A program made the position numbers and the translations under genes. From an uncultured Blautia sp. (GTDB taxonomy: Bacteria > Bacillota > Clostridia > Lachnospirales > Lachnospiraceae): a DNA stretch of 5,467 nt. The notes beneath the pieces are model-generated. The model saw nothing but the letters and a program-made list of their open reading frames with translations. It searched no databases and was not told where the DNA came from. Numbering within the stretch: position 1 is the stretch's first letter; every line of letters begins with the position of its first letter. The stretch is from contig UQSX01000137.1 of the NCBI GenBank assembly GCA_900543715.1, positions 1 to 5,467 of the forward strand, given 5' to 3'. Shown piece after piece: positions 1 to 5,375 of the stretch.

Positions 1-30
1 GTGTCGCTGGTTCGATTCCGGCTCTGGGCA
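1..30 (+). tRNA. 3' part of a tRNA, probably tRNA-Phe
   Basis: The first base is about tRNA position 44. Bases 1-5 (GTGTC) form a five-base variable loop. GCTGG (6-10) and CCGGC (18-22) form the T stem around the loop TTCGATT (11-17). TCTGGGC (23-29) is the 3' acceptor strand and A30 is the discriminator base. CCA is not encoded, so the 3' end must be added after transcription. The GTGTC variable loop followed by a T arm of this type, with an A discriminator, is what I recall for bacterial tRNA-Phe. The anticodon lies outside the window, so the identity is an inference (about 0.6), while being a tRNA end is near certain. A T run (32-37) follows directly. Confidence 0.9.
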
Positions 31-37
31 CTTTTTT

Positions 38-103
38 GTCCCTAAAGTGTCTTTGGGAGAAAAACAAATATCTTTATGACAAAGAAAGGCGGTATAAAGG
101 AAA
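38..103 (+). promoter_or_regulatory. glyA upstream region: weak promoter candidate and ribosome-binding site
   Basis: Only 73 bases separate the tRNA from glyA, and no glycine riboswitch fits here. A small hairpin is possible (arms 39-47 and 51-58), but no T run follows it on this strand. The best sigma-A candidate is TTGGGA (53-58) with TATGAC (75-80) at 16 bp, which is a weak match; read-through from the tRNA unit is an alternative. The ribosome-binding site is probably AAAGGCGG (85-92), 11 bases from the ATG. A second AAAGGA (96-101) sits only two bases from the start, too close to be optimal. Confidence 0.3.
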
Positions 104-1342
104 ATGTATTCATGGGAAGAAATTAATCAGACAGATCCGGAGATCGCACAGTGCATTACCAATGAGGTGGCTCGTCAGAATTCACATATTGAGCTGATCG
201 CCTCAGAAAACTGGGTAAGCAAAGCTGTAATGGCTGCTATGGGAAGTCCTCTTACCAATAAGTATGCAGAAGGGTATCCGGGAAAAAGATATTACGGAGG
301 CTGCGAATGTGTGGATGATGTGGAGCGCCTGGCCGTGGAAAGGGCAAAGGAGCTGTTCCATTGTGAATATGTAAACGTCCAGCCTCACTCAGGAGCTCAG
401 GCCAATATGGCGGTATTTTTCGCTATGCTGAAACCAGGAGACACAGTTATGGGTATGAATCTGGCTCACGGAGGCCATCTTTCCCATGGAAGCCCGGCTA
501 ATTTTTCCGGAGCATATTTTAATATCGTGCCATACGGGGTAAATGATCAGGGCGTTATTGACTATGATGAAGTAAGACGGATTGCTCTGGAGGCCAGACC
601 GAAGCTGATCGTTGCAGGGGCCAGTGCCTACTGCCGGATCATTGATTTTAAGAAATTCCGTGAGATCGCTGATGAGGCCGGAGCTTATCTTATGGTAGAT
701 ATCGCCCATATCGCAGGTTTGGTGGCAGCAGGTATTCATCCAAGTCCCATTCCATATGCCCATGTGACCACAACTACTACCCATAAGACACTGAGAGGCC
801 CCAGAGGCGGTATGATCATGAGCAGTGCTGAGATCGCAAAGAAATTTAATTTTAATAAGGCTGTATTCCCGGGAATCCAGGGAGGTCCTCTCATGCATGT
901 GATCGCAGCCAAGGCGGTATGCTTTAAAGAGGCTCTTACGCCGGAATATAAAGTATATCAGGAAAATATCGTAAAAAATGCAAAAGCTCTATGTGAAGGT
1001 CTGTTAAAGAGAGGAATCAATATTGTTTCCGGGACCACAGAGAATCATCTGATGCTGGTAGACCTTCGGGGAACAGGAATCACCGGAAAAGAAATGGAGC
1101 ACCTTCTTGACGAGGCCAATATTACCTGCAATAAGAATGCGATTCCAAATGATCCTGAATCACCTTTTGTGACAAGCGGCGTTCGCCTGGGAACTGCGGC
1201 AGTTACTTCAAGAGGAATGAATGAGAAAGATATGGACCTTATTGCAGAGGCCATTTCTTTGATGGTAAAAGACAGAAATAACAAAGAGAAAGCTATGACT
1301 ATCGTGAAATCTCTTACAGATAAATATCCGCTGAACGCTTAA
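104..1342 (+). CDS. glyA: Serine hydroxymethyltransferase
   Basis: This is a PLP-dependent cytosolic enzyme that interconverts serine and glycine using tetrahydrofolate, and it is a main source of one-carbon units for purine, thymidylate and methionine synthesis. The 412-residue length is normal for bacterial GlyA (about 410-420). Family landmarks appear in order: IELIASENW near the N-terminus (about 29-37), [15 protein letters not shown] (about 52-66), HGGHLSHG (122-129, with H125 expected to stack on the PLP ring), VDIAHIAG with D199 and H202 around the cofactor, and the lysine motif [15 protein letters not shown] with K228 as the expected Schiff-base lysine. The ATG at 104 is the only start that keeps the full N-terminal arm. 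There is no clear terminator downstream; a weak AT-rich hairpin (1373-1387) lies before the next promoter. Nothing about the gene looks odd. Confidence 0.97.
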   Translation: MYSWEEINQTDPEIAQCITNEVARQNSHIELIASENWVSKAVMAAMGSPLTNKYAEGYPGKRYYGGCECVDDVERLAVERAKELFHCEYVNVQPHSGAQANMAVFFAMLKPGDTVMGMNLAHGGHLSHGSPANFSGAYFNIVPYGVNDQGVIDYDEVRRIALEARPKLIVAGASAYCRIIDFKKFREIADEAGAYLMVDIAHIAGLVAAGIHPSPIPYAHVTTTTTHKTLRGPRGGMIMSSAEIAKKFNFNKAVFPGIQGGPLMHVIAAKAVCFKEALTPEYKVYQENIVKNAKALCEGLLKRGINIVSGTTENHLMLVDLRGTGITGKEMEHLLDEANITCNKNAIPNDPESPFVTSGVRLGTAAVTSRGMNEKDMDLIAEAISLMVKDRNNKEKAMTIVKSLTDKYPLNA

Positions 1343-1392
1343 CTTTGCGTTTTGCCAGATCCGATACCGAATATTTTCGTAGAAAATTGCCT

Positions 1393-1422
1393 TTGAAATT
1401 TATGTACTTTTTTTGATACAAT
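1393..1422 (+). promoter_or_regulatory. Promoter of the CarD-family gene
   Basis: TTGAAA (1393-1398) and TACAAT (1417-1422) are separated by 18 bp, and TG at 1414-1415 makes an extended -10. A T run fills the spacer. Transcription should start near 1429, which places the leader just before the ribosome-binding site at 1461-1466 and supports the start codon at 1472 over the ATG at 1445. Confidence 0.7.
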
Positions 1423-1471
1423 ATAAAAAGATGAAGAAAAGTGTATGGAGTTTCAAGAAAAGAGGGAAAAA

Positions 1472-1822
1472 ATGTTCAGTATCGGGTCTTATGTTATGTA
1501 TGGAAAACGTGGAGTATGCAAGGTAGAAGATATCGGAAAATTCTTTGAGGAGTCAATGCATGACAGCAGAGAATATTACAAATTGTCTCCTATTTTTATC
1601 AAAGGCGACCAGGTTAATATTCCTGTAGAAAATCATGTGTTCATGCGGGAGATCATCAATTCAGAGACAGCCAGGAAGTATCTGGATGATGTGGCCGGGA
1701 TTGAGGCAGATACCTTTTTCTGCAGACAGCAGACCCGGCTGGCAGATCATTACAGAGAAATGATGGATACCTATGATATGAGTGTACTTCTTTCTCTGAT
1801 CAAGGGTATTTATATTAAATAG
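1472..1822 (+). CDS. CarD/CdnL-family RNA polymerase-binding regulator, cut short by an in-frame TAG
   Basis: CarD/CdnL proteins bind the RNA polymerase beta subunit through an N-terminal Tudor-like domain and stabilise open promoter complexes with a helical DNA-binding C-terminal domain. Here residues 1-55 (from MFSIGSYVMYGKRGVCKVED) fit the Tudor-like RNAP-interaction domain, and residues 60-116 begin the helical domain. The ATG at 1472 is preferred because AGAGGG (1461-1466) lies five bases upstream. An in-frame ATG at 1445 would add nine residues but has no good ribosome site. At 116 residues the product is well short of the usual 160-170. TAG at 1820-1822 interrupts it after IKGIYIK, and the same frame then continues for 54 more codons with family-typical sequence. 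Either a truncated protein is made, or the gene is decayed, or the codon is read through, or the base is wrong. The family call is confident; the functional state is open. Confidence 0.85.
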   Translation: MFSIGSYVMYGKRGVCKVEDIGKFFEESMHDSREYYKLSPIFIKGDQVNIPVENHVFMREIINSETARKYLDDVAGIEADTFFCRQQTRLADHYREMMDTYDMSVLLSLIKGIYIK

Positions 1823-1987
1823 TACCAGGCTGTAAAGAAAAATAAAAAGCTGTGTCAGATCGACCAGAGATATCTGAAATCAGCAGAGGATATTGCTTAC
1901 GGAGAGTTTGCCGTAGCGCTGGAATCCACTCCTGAAAAGATCAAAGCCTTTGTAAGAGATAAAGTTTTCTGTCAAATTCAGGGATAA
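1823..1987 (+). pseudogene. Detached C-terminal part of the CarD-family gene, in frame after TAG
   Basis: Reading on in the same frame from 1823 gives 54 codons up to TAA (1985-1987). They include KKNKKLCQIDQRYLKSAEDI and then AYGEFAVALESTPEKI, which matches the last helices of Clostridial CarD-family proteins: a basic stretch, an A-E-D-x-x-Y-G-E-x-A-V-A-L helix and a final short helix. Joined to the upstream part, the gene would be 171 codons counting the stop, which is the normal family length. There is no start codon with a ribosome site, so this part is unlikely to be translated alone. CAG (Gln) to TAG is the simplest single change that would explain it. Confidence 0.8.
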
Positions 1988-2000
1988 TCCACTGAAAGTC

Positions 2001-2029
2001 TTGAATAAAAAAGAATCAACTGATACAAT
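2001..2029 (+). promoter_or_regulatory. Promoter of the Rrf2-family gene
   Basis: TTGAAT (2001-2006) and TACAAT (2024-2029) are 17 bp apart, with TG at 2021-2022 giving an extended -10. The start should fall near 2036, leaving a leader of about 95 bases. The TGATACAAT core is identical to that of the CarD-gene promoter, so both look like constitutive housekeeping sites. I see no clear operator palindrome between it and the gene. Confidence 0.75.
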
Positions 2030-2130
2030 GAAAAAGTATTCTTCTCGGACAGAATGTTGTAAAGTCAAATCAGATAATCATACCATGAAGCTGAAAGGGG
2101 AATGTTAAGGGCAGACGGAAAGGAGACGAC

Positions 2131-2544
2131 ATGCAGTTAAAGCTGACAACAGATTATGCAATCCGTACGATTGTATATTTGGCTACGCAGAGCGGAATTA
2201 CCTCTGTAGCTGAAATAGGAAGCAAAATGGGAATATCTGAAAACTATTTGATGAAGGTATTAAAGGCTCTGAAGGACGCCGGACTGGTGGCCGGATATCA
2301 GGGCAAAAGAGGCGGGTATGCCATTTCAAAGAAGCCGGAAGAAATTTCTTTATGGGATATAGTAGAGGTAATGGAGGGAACTACGAAAATCAACAGATGT
2401 CTGGAGGCGGATCATTTCTGTAGCAGGCATGGCACGAATTATTGTGCGATCAGAAAGTATTACCAGAGTCTACAAGATCAGATGGAAGAATATTTATCCG
2501 GTATCACTATTGACCAGGTTTTAGAGAGAGAGGCAGAGGGTTAA
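2131..2544 (+). CDS. Rrf2-family transcriptional regulator with a three-cysteine putative Fe-S site
   Basis: Rrf2 proteins (IscR, NsrR, CymR, RsrR and relatives) are dimeric winged-helix repressors that sense Fe-S status, NO, redox state or cysteine supply. The N-terminus MQLKLTTDYAIRTIVYLA is the classic family opening. A helix-turn-helix lies at about 25-48 (VAEIGSKMGISENYLMKVLK), and a wing follows with GYQGKRGGYAISK. A long dimerisation helix makes up the C-terminal third. C90, C97 and C105 (CX6CX7C) occupy the place of the IscR/NsrR cluster ligands, so an Fe-S cluster is likely, though the spacing is wider than the CX5CX5C of E. coli IscR. The length of 137 residues is normal. AAAGGAG (2119-2125) lies five bases before the ATG. 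The gene has its own promoter and terminator. Its target is unknown; there is no isc/suf, cys or nitrosative-stress gene in view. Iron or Fe-S sensing would fit the neighbouring metal operon, but this is inference. Confidence 0.92.
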   Translation: MQLKLTTDYAIRTIVYLATQSGITSVAEIGSKMGISENYLMKVLKALKDAGLVAGYQGKRGGYAISKKPEEISLWDIVEVMEGTTKINRCLEADHFCSRHGTNYCAIRKYYQSLQDQMEEYLSGITIDQVLEREAEG

Positions 2545-2631
2545 CATACCCCCTGCAGAGATGTGGAAAAGGACAAATTATCGGATTTTACATATGCAGA
2601 AATCACTGTACGAAGAGAAGAAAGAAGAGGG

Positions 2632-2689
2632 AAACCGGGGATTTTAAATTCAGGAACAGATATCTGAAATCTAAAATCCCCGGTTTTTT
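2632..2689 (+). terminator. Strong intrinsic terminator after the Rrf2 gene
   Basis: AAACCGGGGATTTTA (2632-2646) pairs perfectly with TAAAATCCCCGGTTT (2672-2686). An inner stem, TTCAG (2649-2653) with CTGAA (2664-2668), caps it, and six T residues (2684-2689) end it. There is no matching T run on the other strand, so it acts mainly rightward and insulates the Rrf2 unit from the metal operon. The stretch 2545-2631 before it contains nothing I can support. Confidence 0.93.
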
Positions 2690-2700
2690 CTGTGAGATAT

Positions 2701-2716
2701 TATTATTCAAATAATA
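2701..2716. repeat. AT-rich palindrome just upstream of the metal-operon promoter
   Basis: TATTATT (2701-2707) and AATAATA (2710-2716) form a perfect 7-bp inverted repeat with a 2-base centre. It ends 12 bases before the -35 box. It could be an operator, a Fur- or PerR-like site of poor match, or just AT-rich upstream DNA. No protein can be assigned. Confidence 0.35.
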
Positions 2717-2728
2717 GGAAGTCATTTA

Positions 2729-2758
2729 TTGACAAAAACAGGAAAAAAGTGCTACACT
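2729..2758 (+). promoter_or_regulatory. Promoter of the putative ferrosome operon
   Basis: A perfect TTGACA (2729-2734) is followed at 18 bp by TACACT (2753-2758). The start is expected near 2764-2766, giving a leader of about 85 bases before the first small gene. With so good a -35 box, the promoter should be strong unless repressed, which fits the operator-like palindrome immediately downstream. Confidence 0.8.
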
Positions 2759-2765
2759 CAAAGAA

Positions 2766-2844
2766 TTAAGAGGTATTCATTTTTTTTGAAGATAAGTTAG
2801 GTTAATCTAACTTTCTCCTCTTAAAGTAAAATGAAAAGGAGAGG
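2766..2844 (+). promoter_or_regulatory. Leader with nested, mutually exclusive inverted repeats around the first ribosome-binding site
   Basis: TTAAGAGG (2766-2773), at the predicted mRNA 5' end, is perfectly complementary to CCTCTTAA (2817-2824). TCTCCT (2814-2819) is complementary to AGGAGA (2837-2842), which is the ribosome-binding site of the 26-codon gene, with two extra G-U pairs possible. The two pairings share 2817-2819 and cannot form together, so the 5' arm could free the ribosome site. The operator palindrome sits inside the first loop. This is seen by eye only; no known riboswitch class is recognised. Confidence 0.35.
2794..2813. promoter_or_regulatory. DtxR/IdeR-like iron-box operator in the leader
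   Basis: AAGTTAG (2794-2800) and CTAACTT (2807-2813) form a perfect 7-bp inverted repeat around GTTAAT, with 9 of 10 half-site positions symmetric. Read from 2797, it matches the DtxR/IdeR consensus TTAGGTTAGSCTAACCTAA at most of the first 17 positions (TTAGGTTA, then CTAAC). It lies about +29 to +48 from the predicted start, so a bound repressor would act as a roadblock. The match is to a recalled consensus, and the DtxR-type centre and the strict palindrome centre are offset by about 2.5 bases. MntR or another regulator is possible, as is a role as an RNA hairpin. Confidence 0.6.
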
Positions 2845-2848
2845 TACA

Positions 2849-2929
2849 ATGAAACAGCACAGATTTTGGGCATGGGCAATGCTTTTCTGCCTTGGAATGA
2901 CATTTTACACAGGTTACAAACACAAATAA
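2849..2929 (+). CDS. 26-residue single-span membrane peptide, first gene of the metal operon
   Basis: This small gene encodes MKQHRFWAWAMLFCLGMTFY followed by TGYKHK. Residues 6-21 form one hydrophobic span flanked by basic ends (KQHR and KHK), so it should sit as a single helix in a membrane, possibly a curved or internal one. It has Trp7, Trp9, one Cys (14) and two glycines (16, 22). Translation is well supported by AAGGAGAGG (2836-2844) seven bases from the ATG when measured from GGAG. It lies between the operon promoter and the FezA-like gene, which starts 22 bases after its stop. I recall similar HKFWAW...YTGYK peptides beside Clostridial metal ATPases (perhaps annotated as DUF6219), but cannot verify this. 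A scaffold, regulatory or pump-partner role is inferred from position only. Confidence 0.72.
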   Translation: MKQHRFWAWAMLFCLGMTFYTGYKHK

Positions 2930-2951
2930 GAAAAAACAGGAGGTATCGACA

Positions 2952-3236
2952 ATGATTAGTGTGGATTTAATGAAAAAAGCAGCTTTATTTGCAGGAGGTG
3001 TTCTTTTTGGAACTGCTGGTGTGAAGATCCTGTCCAGTAAAGATGCAAAAAAAGCTTATGTGCAGGCTACAGCTGCCGTATTAAGGGCAAAGGACTGTGT
3101 AATGGACACAGTAACAACTGTTCAGGAAAATGCTGAAGATGTTCTGGCTGAGGCAAAGGAAGTCAATGAAAAACGCCAGGAAGAGGAAGTTTACGAAGAA
3201 GAGACAAAAGAACAGGAAGATGAGAAATGCGAATAA
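2952..3236 (+). CDS. fezA: DUF6110/FezA-like small membrane protein
   Basis: This 94-residue protein has three parts. A hydrophobic N-terminal helix (about 10-28, AALFAGGVLFGTAGVKIL) carries a GGxxxG glycine-zipper motif (G15, G16, G20, then G23). A middle amphipathic helix follows (about 29-76, SSKDAKKAYVQATAAVLRAKD onward). The tail is strongly acidic (77-94), rich in Glu. It resembles the family I know as DUF6110 and, in layout, FezA of C. difficile ferrosomes, a membrane protein needed with FezB for iron-granule formation. The zipper helix could pack in the granule membrane, and the Glu-rich tail could bind iron or phosphate-iron mineral; both are inference. AGGAGGT (2938-2944) lies seven bases before the ATG. 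Its last 10 bases overlap the ATPase gene, so the two are translationally coupled. Gene name by analogy, not search. Confidence 0.8.
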   Translation: MISVDLMKKAALFAGGVLFGTAGVKILSSKDAKKAYVQATAAVLRAKDCVMDTVTTVQENAEDVLAEAKEVNEKRQEEEVYEEETKEQEDEKCE

Positions 3237-5317
3237 AAATTCGGCATGAGATCAAAGGCCGTATCCGTTTTTCTACCCAGAAGAAGAAAATGACAGCCCG
3301 GGAAGCGGATATGCTTCTGTTCTACATAAATTCTCTGAAAAATGTAACGTCAGCCAAGGTCTATGAGCGAACCGGGGACGGAGTGGTCTGTTACAGGGGC
3401 AGCCGCCAGGAGATGATCGAAAAGCTTGTGGCGTTTTCCTTTGATGACAAAGAGCTTTTGGAAAAGGTGCCTCAAAATACAAGCAGGGAACTGATGAACC
3501 AATATAAGGAAAAGCTGGTTACCAAACTGGCAGTCCATTTTCTGTGTAAGGTTTTTCTGCCCTCTCCGGCTGCCAAGGCCAAAGCAGTGATCCAGTCCTT
3601 CCACTTTATCAGGGAGGGCCTGAAATGTATATGCCGCAGAAAACTGGAGGTCCCTGTGCTGGATGCGACGGCTATCGGTGTTTCGCTGATACGGGGTGAC
3701 TTCAGTACGGCAAGCTCCATTATGCTGCTGCTGGGAGTAGGAGAAATCCTGGAGGAGTGGACGCACAAAAAATCAGTTGCGGATCTGGCCAGAAGTATGT
3801 CCTTAAATGTGGAAAAGGTATGGCTTAAAGAAGGCGATGCAGAAATTCTGACAGAGATCAATTCCATAAAAGAACAGGACATTATCTGTGTACATATGGG
3901 AAATATGATCCCGCTGGACGGAATTGTCACGGAAGGGGAGGCAATGGTAAATCAGGCTTCTTTAACCGGAGAAGGGATTCCGGTGAAGAAAGAATCCGGG
4001 GCCTATGTGTATGCAGGAACCGTTGTGGAAGAAGGAGAGCTTCTGATCCAGGTAAAACAGTCCGCAGGATCCACCCGGTATGAGAAGATCGTCTCCATGA
4101 TAGAAGACTCGGAAAAGCTGAAATCCTCTGTGGAGGGAAAAGCCGCTCATCTGGCAGACAGCCTGGTGCCTTACAGCTTTATGGGCACTTTGCTGACCTA
4201 TGCCCTTACCAGAAATGTGACGAAGGCTCTGTCTATTCTCATGGTGGATTTTTCCTGTGCGCTGAAGCTGTCCATGCCGGTTGCGGTGCTGGCGGCCATG
4301 CGTGAGTGTCAGGACCATCAGATCACAGTAAAGGGCGGCAAATTTCTGGAAGCTGTAGCAGAGGCGGAAACCGTTGTTTTTGATAAAACAGGAACGTTTA
4401 CAAAAGCCCAGCCTACGGTGGCAGAAGTGGTTACTTTTGGAGGTCAGGACAGGAATAATATGCTTCGTCTGGCTGCCTGTCTGGAGGAGCATTTCCCCCA
4501 TTCCATAGCAAACGCAGTGGTGGCTCAGGCCAAAAAAGAGGGACTTGCCCATGAAGAAATGCACAGCAAAGTGGAGTATGTGGTGGCTCATGGCATCTCT
4601 TCCCAGGTATATGGAGAAAAAGTGGTGATTGGAAGCTATCACTTTGTCTTCGAGGATGAGAAGTGCCGGATCCCCAGAGGGGAAGAGGAAATCTTTGAAA
4701 ACCTTCCTATGGAATATTCTCATCTTTACCTGGCAGTATCAGGAGAACTGGCGGCAGTGATCTGCATTGAGGACCCGCTCAGAGAAGAGGCGAGGGATAT
4801 TGTTCCTGCCCTGAAAAAGGCAGGAATCCGTAAAGTGGTGATGATGACTGGTGACAGTGAGAGGACTGCCAGAGCTATTGCAGAAAAAACAGGGGTAGAT
4901 CAATTTTACGCAGAGGTCCTTCCTGAGGACAAGGCCTCTTTCATTGAAAGAGAAAAGTTAAAAGGCAGAAAAGTCATCATGGTAGGAGATGGAATCAATG
5001 ATTCTCCGGCTCTTTCTGCCGCAAATGCAGGAGTTGCGGTAAATGGCGGAGCTCAGCTGGCAAGGGAGATATCCGACATCACAATTTCCGGTGAAAACCT
5101 TCATCAATTAGTGATGCTGAAGAAAATTGGAAATGGCATGATGAAGCGGATCCATAGAAACTACCGGTTTGTCATAGGGTTTAACGCCGGATTGATCCTG
5201 CTGGGACTGTCAGGAATCCTGGCGCCTGGAACCTCGGCTTTCCTGCATAATATGTCAACTTTGGGGATAACCCTGGAAAGTATGACAAATATGCTGGACA
5301 AAGAAAAACAGAAATAG
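3227..5317 (+). CDS. fezB: P1B-type metal-transporting ATPase, FezB-like (P1B-6)
   Basis: This 696-residue pump couples ATP hydrolysis to metal transfer across a membrane. Residues 1-70 form an HMA2-like domain with the opening IRHEIKGRIRF and no CxxC. The actuator domain (about 185-290) has TGE at 247-249. D386 in DKTGT is the phosphorylated aspartate. The HP-type site reads EEHFPHS (H425), with Ser where Pro is usual. TGD is at 541-543 and GDGINDSPAL at 587-596, so catalysis should be intact. The TM6 metal motif is unusual: D-F-S-C-A-L-K-L-S-M-P (341-351) replaces C-P-C-A-L-G-L-A-T-P. Clear membrane segments lie at about 143-178, 312-328, 333-358 and 647-688; the first two expected helices (about 100-134) are poorly hydrophobic. 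The ATG overlaps fezA by 10 bases, with AGGAAG (3214-3219) as ribosome site. FezA-like pairing and the iron-box leader favour Fe(II) as substrate; Mn or Zn remain possible. Confidence 0.88.
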   Translation: MRIKIRHEIKGRIRFSTQKKKMTAREADMLLFYINSLKNVTSAKVYERTGDGVVCYRGSRQEMIEKLVAFSFDDKELLEKVPQNTSRELMNQYKEKLVTKLAVHFLCKVFLPSPAAKAKAVIQSFHFIREGLKCICRRKLEVPVLDATAIGVSLIRGDFSTASSIMLLLGVGEILEEWTHKKSVADLARSMSLNVEKVWLKEGDAEILTEINSIKEQDIICVHMGNMIPLDGIVTEGEAMVNQASLTGEGIPVKKESGAYVYAGTVVEEGELLIQVKQSAGSTRYEKIVSMIEDSEKLKSSVEGKAAHLADSLVPYSFMGTLLTYALTRNVTKALSILMVDFSCALKLSMPVAVLAAMRECQDHQITVKGGKFLEAVAEAETVVFDKTGTFTKAQPTVAEVVTFGGQDRNNMLRLAACLEEHFPHSIANAVVAQAKKEGLAHEEMHSKVEYVVAHGISSQVYGEKVVIGSYHFVFEDEKCRIPRGEEEIFENLPMEYSHLYLAVSGELAAVICIEDPLREEARDIVPALKKAGIRKVVMMTGDSERTARAIAEKTGVDQFYAEVLPEDKASFIEREKLKGRKVIMVGDGINDSPALSAANAGVAVNGGAQLAREISDITISGENLHQLVMLKKIGNGMMKRIHRNYRFVIGFNAGLILLGLSGILAPGTSAFLHNMSTLGITLESMTNMLDKEKQK

Positions 5318-5318
5318 T

Positions 5319-5375
5319 AATAAAGAGGCAGGCTTTCGGAGCAATAGAAATTCTTCGGAAGTCTGTCTCTTTATT
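5319..5375 (+). terminator. Long hairpin terminator after the FezB-like gene
   Basis: Two 23-base arms (5319-5341 and 5353-5375) pair along their whole length with only G-U wobbles and no mismatch, around an 11-base loop. The base of the stem is AATAAAGAG with CTCTTTATT, so the T-rich 3' side supplies the usual U tract, and the A-rich 5' side supplies one for the opposite strand. It begins two bases after the ATPase stop codon and may work in both directions. Confidence 0.85.

Noticed and set aside
389..898. 169-codon open frame on the minus strand inside glyA
   Set aside because: Shadow frame opposite the conserved SHMT core; no family resemblance.
1373..1387. Possible glyA terminator hairpin
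   Set aside because: A six-pair AT-only stem with a 3-base loop and no T run is too weak to call.
1445..1471. Earlier start for the CarD-family gene
   Set aside because: The ATG at 1445 lacks a good ribosome site, and the added nine residues precede the usual family start; AGAGGG is well placed for 1472 instead.
1868..1881. 14-base exact repeat AGATATCTGAAATC shared with 2658-2671
   Set aside because: One copy is coding sequence of the CarD tail and the other is part of the terminator loop. A single 14-base match in 5 kb is plausible by chance, and there are no further copies.
2028..2108. 26-codon frame from ATG at 2028 in the Rrf2 leader
   Set aside because: Its ATG overlaps the -10 box and lies upstream of the predicted transcription start, with no ribosome site and no recognisable content.
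2594..2647. 17-codon frame running into the Rrf2 terminator stem
   Set aside because: No ribosome site, low-complexity Lys/Glu content, and it ends inside the terminator hairpin.
3962..4723. 253-codon open frame on the minus strand inside the ATPase gene
   Set aside because: It lies antisense to well-conserved ATPase motifs and has no protein-like composition or ribosome site; it is a shadow of the coding strand.
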